15,836 bases of DNA from Methylotenera sp. GTDB taxonomy: Bacteria > Pseudomonadota > Gammaproteobacteria > Burkholderiales > Methylophilaceae. Shown piece after piece: positions 1-7,519 of this stretch (positions within the stretch are counted from its first letter, which is position 1; each line of letters begins with the position of its first letter). Position numbers and translations under genes: made by a program. The stretch covers positions 1-15,836 of the forward strand of contig DAIDAH010000033.1 in assembly GCA_027310735.1 (NCBI GenBank), in the 5' to 3' direction. The notes under the pieces were generated by a model. The model ran no database searches, was not told the DNA's origin, and was given only the letters and a program-made list of their open reading frames with translations.

Positions 1-19
1 AAAAAAGACTGATATTAAA

Positions 20-1210
20 ATGAGTTTAATCAATCAAATGTTAAAAGATCTAGAGCATCGTGGTGCTGGATCAACTGACACAGCCAAGCTATCCTCGACG
101 CCACTTATCACAAACAATCCGCCTAGCAGGTCATTCCCATGGATTAAAATAAGTTTGCTTATCATTCTATTAGCAGGTGGCATCTATTATTGGATGCAAT
201 TTTCACCAACATCCTCCTTAAAAACCAATATTAATCAAACGATTTCCAACACGATAAGCACTGAGACAAAACTACAAGCGGTGGTTGAAAGTACAACACC
301 AACAACAGTAGCACCAGCAACCCCAGTTGTTGAGCCTGCAACAGCAGAGCCTGTAAAAGCTAAGGCAGTATCACTATTTGAAACCGAACTTAAATACACA
401 CCATCAGATTTTCAGGAGCCTTCTACAAAAATACAGAAGGACAAAACCAAGCCGAATAGCCCATCAACGCAAACTACATCAACCCCTAAGCAAAATAATA
501 CAGATGCAACCAACAGCACAATAAATAGTAACGAGGCAGAAAAAGCACTCCCACCAAAACACACATTATCAAAACTGCCTACCAAACTAAACAGCGACGC
601 ATCGGCTACAGGTAAAGAAATCAGTCCGACTCAAAAATCTGGAAACTACTATCGCCTAGGCATTTTAAATTTGCAGCAAGGTCGAGTTTCTGAAGCGCAA
701 GCTAATTTGCTTCTCGCACTAGACGCCAATCCGGAAAATCAGGATGCTAGACAGGCACTTGCAGGCTTGCTATTAGACAATAAACGTAATGATGAAGCTA
801 AAACAGTTCTCGCTGCAGGCTTGGCTATTACGCCTGAACAAAGTGATTTTCGTATGGCATTAGCTCGCTTACAGGTAGAAGCTGGAGATAAAGCAATAGC
901 GCTATCAACTTTGGAGCAAGGTCTGCCTTATGCAAAAACCAATGCCATCTATCAGAGCTTTATAGCAACCTTGCTGCAACGCGCAGATCGCCATGAAGAA
1001 GCCATTACACATTATATGACTGCGCTATCCCTAAATTCCGCCACAACTAGCACACTGATAGGCCTTGGCATCTCACTACAGGCAGTAGGTAAACTAGAAA
1101 ATGCTAAAGAAGCCTTTACTCGTGCACAAACCAGCGCAGCACTCACACCAGAATTATCCGCATTTGTAGAACAACGACTTAAACAGATTAATCAGCATTT
1201 GCGTAATTAA
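20..1210 (+). CDS. mshN: MshN-like membrane-anchored TPR protein of pilus/secretion biogenesis
   Basis: The 396-residue protein opens with MSLINQMLKDLEHR, the typical N-terminus of the MshN/GspB-like proteins encoded next to an ExeA/MshM-type ATPase in MSHA pilus or type II secretion loci. A single hydrophobic segment at about 41-60 follows a short basic cytoplasmic tail, so it should be a bitopic inner-membrane protein with the bulk in the periplasm. Residues 62-205 form a low-complexity linker rich in Thr, Ser, Pro, Asn and Lys. Residues 208-390 are helical tetratricopeptide repeats (for example YYRLGILNLQQGRVSEAQ and GLGISLQAVGKLENAKEAF). The ATG sits only 19 bases from the window edge behind a weak purine stretch, so upstream partners cannot be seen. 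It ends 7 bases before the stop of convergent copA. The MshN assignment rests on the N-terminal motif and architecture; a generic TPR protein is the alternative. Confidence 0.72.
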   Translation: MSLINQMLKDLEHRGAGSTDTAKLSSTPLITNNPPSRSFPWIKISLLIILLAGGIYYWMQFSPTSSLKTNINQTISNTISTETKLQAVVESTTPTTVAPATPVVEPATAEPVKAKAVSLFETELKYTPSDFQEPSTKIQKDKTKPNSPSTQTTSTPKQNNTDATNSTINSNEAEKALPPKHTLSKLPTKLNSDASATGKEISPTQKSGNYYRLGILNLQQGRVSEAQANLLLALDANPENQDARQALAGLLLDNKRNDEAKTVLAAGLAITPEQSDFRMALARLQVEAGDKAIALSTLEQGLPYAKTNAIYQSFIATLLQRADRHEEAITHYMTALSLNSATTSTLIGLGISLQAVGKLENAKEAFTRAQTSAALTPELSAFVEQRLKQINQHLRN

Positions 1211-1217
1211 GTTTGCT

Positions 1218-3449
1218 TTAGCTGTTCTTTTTAACGCTATCTGCGGCAGGCCGCCAGCGTTTAAGTAGCAAGGCATTAGACACTACGCTGAAGCTACTCA
1301 TAGCCATTGCACCACCTGCCACTACGGGACTTAGCAACCCCATTGCCGCCAGCGGGATTCCCACCACGTTATAAACAAATGCCCAAAATAGATTTTGCCT
1401 GATCTTGGTATAAGTACGCCTTGAAATTGCAATCGCATCGGCCACTAGTGCAGGGTCGCCACGCATCAAGGTAATACCAGCTGCATGCATCGCAACATCG
1501 GTACCGCTGGACATGGCAATACCAATGTCCGCTGCCGCCAATGCTGGCGCATCATTAATACCATCACCAACCATAGCGACCAGACAACCGGCTTGCTTGA
1601 GTTTCAATACGATATTCGCTTTATCGCTAGGTAGTACCTGTGCGTAAAACTTAGTAATGCCAAGCTGATTCGCCACACGTGAGGCACTACCCTGATTATC
1701 ACCTGAGATCAGTACCGTAAGAATGCCCTGCTCTTGCAAATGCATGACAGCGCTAGCCGCAGTCTCTTTTAAGGCATCGCCAAATGCAAGCAAGCCAAGC
1801 AGCACAGGTGAACCTGATGTGCTTGGAGCCACAAGCCATGAAACACTGCGCCCTTCGCTCTCTAGTGCAATGGCGCGTTCTTTTAGTGCAGCGAAATCAA
1901 CACCAAGCGCTTCCATCATGGGGGTATTACCTAGTGTAAGTTTTTGCCCAGACACCGAGCCCGTCAAGCCCTTACCCGGCACTGCGCTTACCTCTTGAGC
2001 AGGCTGCAACAATATACCCTTAGCCTGTGCCGCATTCACTACCGCTTTCGCTAACGGATGCTCACTCCCTGTTTGCAAGCTAGCGGCAAGCATTAACAAG
2101 TTGTCCTCAGCAACCCCATCAGCCGCTTGCAACGCAATCAACTTAGGATGACCTTCTGTAAGCGTACCAGTCTTATCAAACGCCACCGTTTTAACTGCAT
2201 GCGCTAACTCCAGTGCCTCTGCATCTTTAATCAAAATTCCGTGTTGTGCTGCGACCCCTGTGCCAACCATGATAGCAGTCGGCGTAGCCAATCCCATTGC
2301 ACAAGGACAAGCAATCACCAGCACGGCAACAGCATTGAGTATCGCCACTTGCCAATTGCCACCTAGCAAACCCCACGCAAGGAAAGTCACAAAAGCAATA
2401 CCAATGACAACCGGCACAAAAACCTCACTGACTTTATCTACCAAATGCTGGATAGGTGCTTTTTTTGCCTGCGCGGACTCCACCAAATGAATAATATGCG
2501 ACAGTACAGATTCCGCGCCGATAGCAGTGGTAGAAATTTGCAATACACCTTCACCATTCACTGCGCCACCAGTCACTTTGTCGCCCAGTTGCTTTGAAAC
2601 CGGCAAACTTTCCCCTGTGATTAATGACTCATCCACATGGCTTGTGCCTTCTTGCACACGACCATCAACAGGAATGCGCTCACCGGGATGAATCAGCACC
2701 ACATCCCCAACCTTAACCTCTGCAATAGCGAGCTGAACCTCCTGCCCATTACGTAATACAGTTGCACGCTCTGGTCGCAAAGCATTCAGCGCTCGTATAG
2801 CCTCAGTTGTTTGTTTTTTAGCGCGACTTTCCAGCCATTTACCAAGCAACACCAAGGTAATCACAATCGAAGAAGATTCAAAATACAAATGATTCATACT
2901 AGCTTGAGGATGCATAAATAACAGATAAGCACTCAAGCCATAGGCAGCAGAAGTCCCCAACGCCACCAACAGATCCATATTGCCAGCACCTGCCTTTAGT
3001 GCACACCAAGCGGCGCGATAAAAACGCCAGCCCAACCAAAACTGCACTGGTGTAGCGAGCGCCCATTGCACCCAGCCAGATAACATAAGGTGCAAGCCCA
3101 GCCATTCAGCGACCATCGCCAGCACCAAGGGCAGTGAGAACAATGTAGCAAAAACCACCGGCCAGCCACTAATGACATGTGTAGCAGGCGCATGTGCGAC
3201 ATCCGCACCATTGACTCCCTCTGCATGCAATGCTCTTGCATGATAACCGGCGGACTCAACCGCTTTTATCAGGATGGGAAGCGAAACCTCGTGACTCGCA
3301 CCCACCACCTGAGCCGTTTCTAAAGCCAGATTAACCGCGGCAGACTTTACTCCAGGCACTTTGGCTAATGCCTTTTCGACACGGCTTACACATGATGCAC
3401 AAGTCATGCCTTCAATTGCTAATGTCCAGTCACTATTTGATTTATTCAT
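1218..3449 (-). CDS. copA: Cu(I)-exporting P1B-type ATPase CopA
   Basis: Inner-membrane pump that exports Cu(I) (or Ag(I)) from the cytoplasm at the cost of ATP. The 743-residue protein has one N-terminal heavy-metal-associated domain with GMTCASC at 14-20. Membrane segments lie at roughly 93-117, 122-148, 157-179 and 187-206. The actuator TGES is at 278-281, the metal-binding CPC at 381-383, the phosphorylated Asp in DKTGT at 425-429, the nucleotide-domain HP at 464-465 and GDGIND at 628-633. The last two helices carry YN (693-694) and MAMSS (715-719), which together with CPC are the signature of the copper subgroup P1B-1 rather than the Zn/Cd subgroup. Many CopA proteins have two metal domains; this one has one. 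The Shine-Dalgarno is weak (GGC in the leader), and an out-of-frame ATG 10 bases upstream opens a 5-codon ORF overlapping the start. No copZ or merR-type cueR gene adjoins it here. Confidence 0.96.
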   Translation of the reverse strand: MNKSNSDWTLAIEGMTCASCVSRVEKALAKVPGVKSAAVNLALETAQVVGASHEVSLPILIKAVESAGYHARALHAEGVNGADVAHAPATHVISGWPVVFATLFSLPLVLAMVAEWLGLHLMLSGWVQWALATPVQFWLGWRFYRAAWCALKAGAGNMDLLVALGTSAAYGLSAYLLFMHPQASMNHLYFESSSIVITLVLLGKWLESRAKKQTTEAIRALNALRPERATVLRNGQEVQLAIAEVKVGDVVLIHPGERIPVDGRVQEGTSHVDESLITGESLPVSKQLGDKVTGGAVNGEGVLQISTTAIGAESVLSHIIHLVESAQAKKAPIQHLVDKVSEVFVPVVIGIAFVTFLAWGLLGGNWQVAILNAVAVLVIACPCAMGLATPTAIMVGTGVAAQHGILIKDAEALELAHAVKTVAFDKTGTLTEGHPKLIALQAADGVAEDNLLMLAASLQTGSEHPLAKAVVNAAQAKGILLQPAQEVSAVPGKGLTGSVSGQKLTLGNTPMMEALGVDFAALKERAIALESEGRSVSWLVAPSTSGSPVLLGLLAFGDALKETAASAVMHLQEQGILTVLISGDNQGSASRVANQLGITKFYAQVLPSDKANIVLKLKQAGCLVAMVGDGINDAPALAAADIGIAMSSGTDVAMHAAGITLMRGDPALVADAIAISRRTYTKIRQNLFWAFVYNVVGIPLAAMGLLSPVVAGGAMAMSSFSVVSNALLLKRWRPAADSVKKNS

Positions 3450-3481
3450 TTTTTGCCATTTGTTAGCGGATGTCTATCAAA

Positions 3482-3509
3482 GCTAAGTACTCTACCTATA
3501 GCACTTAGC
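3482..3509. promoter_or_regulatory. Inverted repeat upstream of copA, possible operator
   Basis: GCTAAGT at 3482-3488 and ACTTAGC at 3503-3509 are perfect inverted 7-base arms separated by 14 bases, 33-60 bases upstream of the copA start codon. The position suits a regulator site for copA. The 14-base gap is not the spacing of a normal CueR box, and I do not see clear -35/-10 hexamers placed around it, so the regulator is unknown. Confidence 0.3.
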
Positions 3510-3656
3510 ATTAATGTAAAAGACTGTATAGTTGATAGATGATTCAATTAGATATATCCAAATTATAGTCCCATTAAATTTCCACAAAGACGGGATTCAT
3601 CAACAAACTAATTCTAATATCTTCCGCACTTGTGATTAATGCCTTTTCTACCTGGC

Positions 3657-3690
3657 TTGACCTCTAGTTGGCTAAACCATCAGGTTTAAT
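3657..3690 (+). promoter_or_regulatory. MerR-family-like metal promoter, possibly degenerate
   Basis: TTGACC at 3657-3662 could be a -35 element. ACCT (3660-3663) and AGGT (3682-3685) form the outer arms of an imperfect dyad followed by TTTAAT (3685-3690) as a possible -10. The flavour (TTGACCTC...AGGTTTA) is that of CueR/CadR/PbrR promoters, which overlap their operator with the spacer. However, the dyad spans 26 bases and the spacer 22, against about 21 and 19-20 in working examples. It points right, away from copA, and has no recognisable gene behind it. It could be a relic, an atypical site or chance. Confidence 0.25.
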
Positions 3691-3712
3691 AGGAGGTGAT
3701 TTTTTCATAGTG

Positions 3713-3793
3713 ATGAGCGCGCTAAAAAGACTATTTTTGAGACTTAAAGTAGAATTAGGATTGGGAGTTCTGGCTCACAATCATTGTGAATAA
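3713..3793 (+). CDS. Possible 26-residue small protein, unrecognised
   Basis: An ATG (with an in-frame GTG directly before it at 3710) opens 26 codons ending at TAA 3791-3793. The peptide begins MSALKRLFLRLK, is basic and amphipathic in its first half, and ends in HNHCE, which offers potential metal ligands. An exact ten-base Shine-Dalgarno, AGGAGGTGAT, lies at 3691-3700, but its AGGAGG core is 13 bases from the GTG and 16 from the ATG, longer than ideal. A hairpin overlaps the stop codon. There is no homology I can name. A short ORF of this size arises easily by chance, so this is a candidate only. Confidence 0.13.
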   Translation: MSALKRLFLRLKVELGLGVLAHNHCE

Positions 3794-3816
3794 TGCCTTG
3801 ATACAAGTTATTATTC
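3788..3816 (+). other. Hairpin at the end of the small ORF
   Basis: GAATAAT (3788-3794) pairs with ATTATTC (3810-3816), and CTTG (3797-3800) pairs with CAAG (3804-3807) around an ATA loop. A G-T wobble and one mismatch lie between the two blocks. This gives nearly twelve base pairs in 29 bases. No run of T follows, so it is not a standard intrinsic terminator; it could stabilise or end a short transcript. Confidence 0.35.
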
Positions 3817-3915
3817 CGGCTTTGTTAAAAGGGCTATTCTGTAGAAGGTCGTATCACATGCCGGCCATCAATATACTTAGCCGTTTACTACCCACAAAAG
3901 ACACAACTAAAAAAC

Positions 3916-4170
3916 ATGAATACAACAGACATCATTGGCTATTTTTCAGCCTTCCTAACCACCCTTGCTTTTGTGCCACAGGCGCATCACTCATGGAAAA
4001 CACGTGATTTATCTGGTATATCACTGCCCATGTACAGCTTATTTAGCTTAGGCGTGGCAGGGTGGCTGATATATGGCATATTAATTACAAGTTGGCCCAT
4101 CATCGTGGCCAACAGCATCACCTTGTTACTAGCTTGTGCAGTGCTATCCTTAAAGCTAAAACACCGCTAA
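3916..4170 (+). CDS. SemiSWEET family sugar transporter
   Basis: An 84-residue membrane protein with three predicted helices (about 5-25, 36-56 and 61-80), the size and topology of bacterial SemiSWEETs (MtN3/PQ-loop family), which dimerise to make one facilitative sugar pore. Family marks include the PQ pair at 21-22 within LAFVPQ, the WKTRDLSGIS segment after helix 1, Trp50 in GWLIYGI, and the pocket Asn66 in ANSITL. The ATG follows an A-rich stretch without a clear Shine-Dalgarno. It lies alone on its strand between copA and pgl, which are both on the other strand, and its 3' end is 17 bases from the pgl stop. The substrate (a mono- or disaccharide) cannot be read from sequence. Family assignment is strong. 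Confidence 0.88.
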   Translation: MNTTDIIGYFSAFLTTLAFVPQAHHSWKTRDLSGISLPMYSLFSLGVAGWLIYGILITSWPIIVANSITLLLACAVLSLKLKHR

Positions 4171-4187
4171 CCATGCTGTAATTTAAA

Positions 4188-4874
4188 TTAGTTCAATACC
4201 ACTTCGTAGCTATATACATCTACAACATCTTTTGCTGTAATTAAACTGGCAGGTATTGCTACGCCCTGACGCCAATGATCTACCGCCTCTTGTTTGCCGA
4301 CACCTGTTACAAGGAACAGAACATGATGCGTATCGCATAAACGATTCTGACTTAATGTCACGCGATCAGAAGGTGGCTTTGGTGAATTAAATACAGGCAC
4401 GGCATCCGCACTATTATTGACCACATGGTTTGGAAAGAGCGAAGCAGTGTGACCATCCTCACCCAACCCTAGAATCACCATATCAAAGGTACCGATATTT
4501 TTTAAAGTATCGGAATAAACTTCAGCACCAGTCACATTGCCCAACTCTGCAGGGATATCATGAACCTGGCTAGCATGAACATTCACGTATTGCAGCCAAG
4601 CTTGTCTAGCCATCAAGCTATTACGGTCAACGTGATCAGATGGCAGGCAACGCTCATCTCCATGATAAACATGCCATTTTGACCAATCAGCTTTCGCTTC
4701 TCTCAATAATCTATAGATAGCACGGGGCGTGTTGCCGCCAGCCAACACAATCGAAAACCGACCGTTTTTCTCAATCGCAGCTTGTGCACATGCCACAATT
4801 GCATCACAAGCTTTATGCCTTAAAGACTCAACGCTATCAAAGTGTGTCCATCGAATATTTCCAGCTTGATTCAT
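4188..4874 (-). CDS. pgl: 6-phosphogluconolactonase (DevB/NagB-like family)
   Basis: Cytoplasmic enzyme of the oxidative pentose phosphate branch; it hydrolyses 6-phosphoglucono-1,5-lactone, the product of Zwf, to 6-phosphogluconate. I choose the ATG at 4874 (228 residues) because GAGAG stands about 5 bases upstream. A GTG four codons earlier (4886) is possible but has no ribosome site. Family motifs are LAGGNTPR (44-51), YHGDER (70-75, the GDER being the phosphosugar-isomerase-fold signature) and GLGEDGHTASLFP (136-148, with the conserved Asp and His of the active site). The length is normal for the bacterial SOL/DevB type. It is divergent from the hydrolase gene at 5033, and zwf lies about 1.1 kb away on the opposite strand, so the two pathway partners are neighbours but not co-transcribed. 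Confidence 0.95.
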   Translation of the reverse strand: MNQAGNIRWTHFDSVESLRHKACDAIVACAQAAIEKNGRFSIVLAGGNTPRAIYRLLREAKADWSKWHVYHGDERCLPSDHVDRNSLMARQAWLQYVNVHASQVHDIPAELGNVTGAEVYSDTLKNIGTFDMVILGLGEDGHTASLFPNHVVNNSADAVPVFNSPKPPSDRVTLSQNRLCDTHHVLFLVTGVGKQEAVDHWRQGVAIPASLITAKDVVDVYSYEVVLN

Positions 4875-4928
4875 TGTTACTCTCACGTCATAAAATTTGA
4901 GGTCGAATTTGACACGAATTCGTTAAAA

Positions 4929-4958
4929 ATGTCATGCATTTTTTATGATTTATTATAC
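4929..4958. promoter_or_regulatory. Candidate divergent promoter between pgl and the hydrolase gene
   Basis: Reading right, ATGTCA (4929-4934), a 16-base spacer and TATTAT (4951-4956) make a plausible sigma-70 promoter for the hydrolase. Reading left, the complement of 4952-4957 is a perfect TATAAT that could serve pgl, though I see no good -35 for it. The two -10 elements would overlap, so expression of the two genes could be mutually exclusive or balanced. Assigned by eye only. Confidence 0.3.
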
Positions 4959-5032
4959 GAGATCATTGTATGTAATCACTGCCTTGCATTATCATGTTAA
5001 GTTACTCAAAAGCGATCCACAGGAACAATAAC

Positions 5033-5824
5033 ATGCTTATCAAAGACAATGAAATTGCTGACATTTCCACACCAACCGGTGACATGCGCGCGCATATTTT
5101 TCGCCCAGCTGCACCAGGGAAATACCCTGCCATTTTAATGTTTTCAGAAATTTTTCAAGTGACAGCGCCTATCCGCCGCACCGCTGCAATGCTTGCAGGT
5201 CACGGGTTCATCGTTGCCTGTCCTGAAATTTATCATGAACTAGAGCCTGCTGGTACTGTACTTGCCTACGATGAAGAAGGTACTACACGAGGCAATGCAC
5301 ACAAAACGACTAAACCCGTTGATGCTTATGATAGCGATGCACGCGCCGTGCTGGATTACCTTAAATCACGCGACGACTGCACAGGCCGTCTAGGTGTGAT
5401 GGGTATTTGTATTGGTGGACACCTTGCATTCCGCGCTGCAATGAACCCAGACGTTTTAGCCACCACCTGTTTCTACGCAACAGATATTCACAAACGTGGC
5501 TTAGGTCTAGGTAAAAATGACAATTCACTAGACCGTGTCGGTGAAATCAAAGGCGAACTATTGCATATCTGGGGACGCCAAGATCCACACGTTCCACTAG
5601 AAGGTCGCAACCTGCTTAAAGCGCGCCTTGAAGAAGTAGGCACAAAATACACATGGCACGAGTTCAACGCCCAACACGCATTTATGCGCGATGAAGGCCC
5701 GCGTTATGACCCCGCATTAGCATTACAAAGCTGGGGCTTGCTACTTGAACTATTCCATCGTCGATTAGGTTGGGGTGACCTTGATGTTGTCTCTGATGGT
5801 GCGCCAACAGAAAGCCGCCACTAA
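5033..5824 (+). CDS. Dienelactone hydrolase family protein (carboxymethylenebutenolidase-like)
   Basis: A 263-residue alpha/beta hydrolase. I place the start at 5033 because AGGA lies about 9 bases upstream and the family begins near MLIKDNEIADIS; an ATG 13 codons earlier (4994) is open but lacks a ribosome site. The dienelactone-hydrolase catalytic triad is visible: Cys126 in GICIGGH, Asp184 in WGRQDPHVP and His215 in NAQHAFMRD. Glu39 in FSEIFQ, the residue that restrains the nucleophile in this family, is present too. There is no signal peptide, so it should be cytoplasmic. The true substrate is unknown; housekeeping members occur in many bacteria that do not degrade chloroaromatics. It sits alone between divergent pgl and its own terminator. 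Confidence 0.88.
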   Translation: MLIKDNEIADISTPTGDMRAHIFRPAAPGKYPAILMFSEIFQVTAPIRRTAAMLAGHGFIVACPEIYHELEPAGTVLAYDEEGTTRGNAHKTTKPVDAYDSDARAVLDYLKSRDDCTGRLGVMGICIGGHLAFRAAMNPDVLATTCFYATDIHKRGLGLGKNDNSLDRVGEIKGELLHIWGRQDPHVPLEGRNLLKARLEEVGTKYTWHEFNAQHAFMRDEGPRYDPALALQSWGLLLELFHRRLGWGDLDVVSDGAPTESRH

Positions 5825-5855
5825 ATAAGAACGTATTGTTGTATAACAAGTCAAG

Positions 5856-5893
5856 TAAAGGTCGTACTTTAGTTGGTACGACCTTTAGTTTTT
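5856..5893 (+). terminator. Intrinsic terminator after the hydrolase gene
   Basis: A perfect 12-base stem (TAAAGGTCGTAC at 5856-5867 with GTACGACCTTTA at 5876-5887) closes an 8-base loop and is followed by TTTTT at 5889-5893. It lies 32 bases after the hydrolase stop and separates it from zwf, so zwf needs its own promoter in the AT-rich 5894-5970 stretch, where I cannot single out convincing hexamers. Confidence 0.88.
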
Positions 5894-5973
5894 ACCTAAA
5901 TTCGATTTAGCTTGATTGTAGCTATACCTACTAAGATTTGATTTTAATAATATATTTTTAAGGTTTTTCGAAA

Positions 5974-7476
5974 ATGAAGAAAATTGATCCCTGTACGCTG
6001 GTGTTATTTGGCGCTAGCGGAAACTTATCACGCATCAAACTGATGCCAGGCTTATTTCGCTTAGATGCAGCTGGCCGCCTGCCAGACCACATGGTAATTC
6101 TTTCTGTGGGCCGTGGTGAAGTATCACGCGAAGCTTGGCAAGCTGACATCAAGGGCATGCTGGATGCTAAATTCAAAAATGGCTATGATGAAAAAGTATT
6201 TGAGCGTTTTATTGCGCGGAATCATTACCACTCAAACCCGCCGACAGACCCTGATGCATTCAAAAAAATGCAGGCCAAACTTTCAGATGAAACCATATTC
6301 CCGCAAAATCTGGCGTACTTCTTATCAGTACGCCCAACTGACTTTGCACCTATCGTAGCGCAACTCTCAGGCGTAGGTTTACTGGATGAAAGCAAATACT
6401 GGCGTCGTGTGTTGATTGAAAAACCATTCGGCACTAACTTGCCAAGTGCACAAGCCTTACAAACCGAACTCACCAAGCATCTGAAAGAAAGCCAAATTTA
6501 CCGTATCGATCACTACTTGGGTAAATCTGCGCTACAAAACATTATGCTTACACGCTTTACCAACACGATGTTTGAGCCGGTTTGGAATAATCAATATATT
6601 GACCACGTACAAATCACCAATAACGAAACACTTGGTGTCGGTGACCGCACGCAGTTCTACGATAGCACTGGTGCACTACGTGACATGGCACAAAGCCACT
6701 TATTGCAAACATTAGCTTTAGTTGCTATGGAACAGCCAAAAGACTTAAGCCCAGAAAGCATTCGTGCTGAAAAAGTTAAATTATTGGAGTCTATCCGCCC
6801 TATTCCAGTAGACGAAATTAGCAAACATGCCTTCCGTGCCCAATATGCAGCAGGTCGTGTATGTGTCGGTGACGGACATGGTGAAAATGTGCATGGCTAC
6901 CTTGAAGAACTTGCCAGAGACGGTATTACTGAAAGTGTTACCGAAACTTATGCAGCATTAAAATTATTTATTGATAACCCGCGCTGGAAAGGTGTGCCAT
7001 TCTATGTGCGCACCGCTAAACGTATGCATGAAGGCAACACGGCAGTTTCTATTCGCTTCAAAAAAGCGCCGATGCAACTCACTGACGGTCAACATCAAAA
7101 CTGGCTCACACTGAACATTCAGCCACGCGAATGCATCAAGATGGAAATTGAATCCAAGATTCCTGGCTTAGATATCGCTACTCGTACATTGAGTATTGAT
7201 GCACCTCAGCGTCAACAGGGCGATGAAACCATCGACTCATACGAATCACTGATGTTGAATCTGATGGAAGGCGACCCATCTCTCTACTTACACATCAGTG
7301 AAGTTGAAGCACAATGGCGTTTAATTGACCCAATCGTCAAAGCTTGGACAGAAGATAAGTCACCTGTGCATCAATACGCCGCGGGTAGCCGCGACCCTGT
7401 TGAATCAAGCGTCATTTTTGAATCTGAAGATCAGTTCTGGCGTTACAGCATTGAATTAGGTGGTGATAAGCACTAA
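5974..7476 (+). CDS. zwf: Glucose-6-phosphate 1-dehydrogenase
   Basis: Oxidises glucose 6-phosphate to 6-phosphogluconolactone with NADP+ or NAD+, the entry to the oxidative pentose phosphate branch (in methylotrophs with the RuMP cycle, the dissimilatory formaldehyde-oxidising loop). The 500 residues match the family length. The Rossmann motif GASGNLSRIKLMPGL is at 13-27, followed by VGRGEVS (45-51), whose Arg47 is at the place that contacts the NADP 2'-phosphate in relatives. The substrate signature EKPFG is at 149-153 and RIDHYLGK at 177-184 (Asp179, His180, Lys184), with the general-base His242 in MAQSHLLQ. The coenzyme motif departs from the usual GDLAKRKL: Asp is Asn and KR is RI, while the substrate-contacting Lys22 is kept. 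TAAGG lies about 10 bases before the ATG. It is flanked by two terminators and so is probably monocistronic. Confidence 0.97.
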   Translation: MKKIDPCTLVLFGASGNLSRIKLMPGLFRLDAAGRLPDHMVILSVGRGEVSREAWQADIKGMLDAKFKNGYDEKVFERFIARNHYHSNPPTDPDAFKKMQAKLSDETIFPQNLAYFLSVRPTDFAPIVAQLSGVGLLDESKYWRRVLIEKPFGTNLPSAQALQTELTKHLKESQIYRIDHYLGKSALQNIMLTRFTNTMFEPVWNNQYIDHVQITNNETLGVGDRTQFYDSTGALRDMAQSHLLQTLALVAMEQPKDLSPESIRAEKVKLLESIRPIPVDEISKHAFRAQYAAGRVCVGDGHGENVHGYLEELARDGITESVTETYAALKLFIDNPRWKGVPFYVRTAKRMHEGNTAVSIRFKKAPMQLTDGQHQNWLTLNIQPRECIKMEIESKIPGLDIATRTLSIDAPQRQQGDETIDSYESLMLNLMEGDPSLYLHISEVEAQWRLIDPIVKAWTEDKSPVHQYAAGSRDPVESSVIFESEDQFWRYSIELGGDKH

Positions 7477-7519
7477 TGTGAATATTTCATGAAACCATGA
7501 GAGATTAAGGCCAAAAAAC

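Larger units (their letters stand above)
3450..3915. other. 466-base intergenic stretch without a recognised gene
   Basis: No protein I recognise is encoded on either strand. The longest open frame (GTG at 3786 to 4007) runs over the start of the SemiSWEET gene in another frame, has no family resemblance and is probably spurious. The stretch does hold structure: the copA-proximal dyad (3482-3509), a MerR-operator-like sequence (3657-3690), a perfect anti-16S match AGGAGGTGAT (3691-3700), a 26-codon ORF (3713-3793) and a 29-base hairpin (3788-3816). The remaining bases are AT-rich and show nothing further to me. Confidence 0.6.

Noticed and set aside
3786..4007. A 73-codon plus-strand frame before and over the SemiSWEET start
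   Set aside because: It begins with GTG inside the hairpin, overlaps a well-recognised gene in another frame, has no ribosome site and no family resemblance.
4909..4914. TTGACA as a -35 element for the hydrolase gene
   Set aside because: No acceptable -10 hexamer lies 16-18 bases downstream; the better -10 at 4951 would need a -35 near 4929.
4904..4922. CGAATT/AATTCG dyad upstream of pgl as a HexR-type operator
   Set aside because: The arms are short and do not resemble the known HexR site, and no hexR gene is in view.
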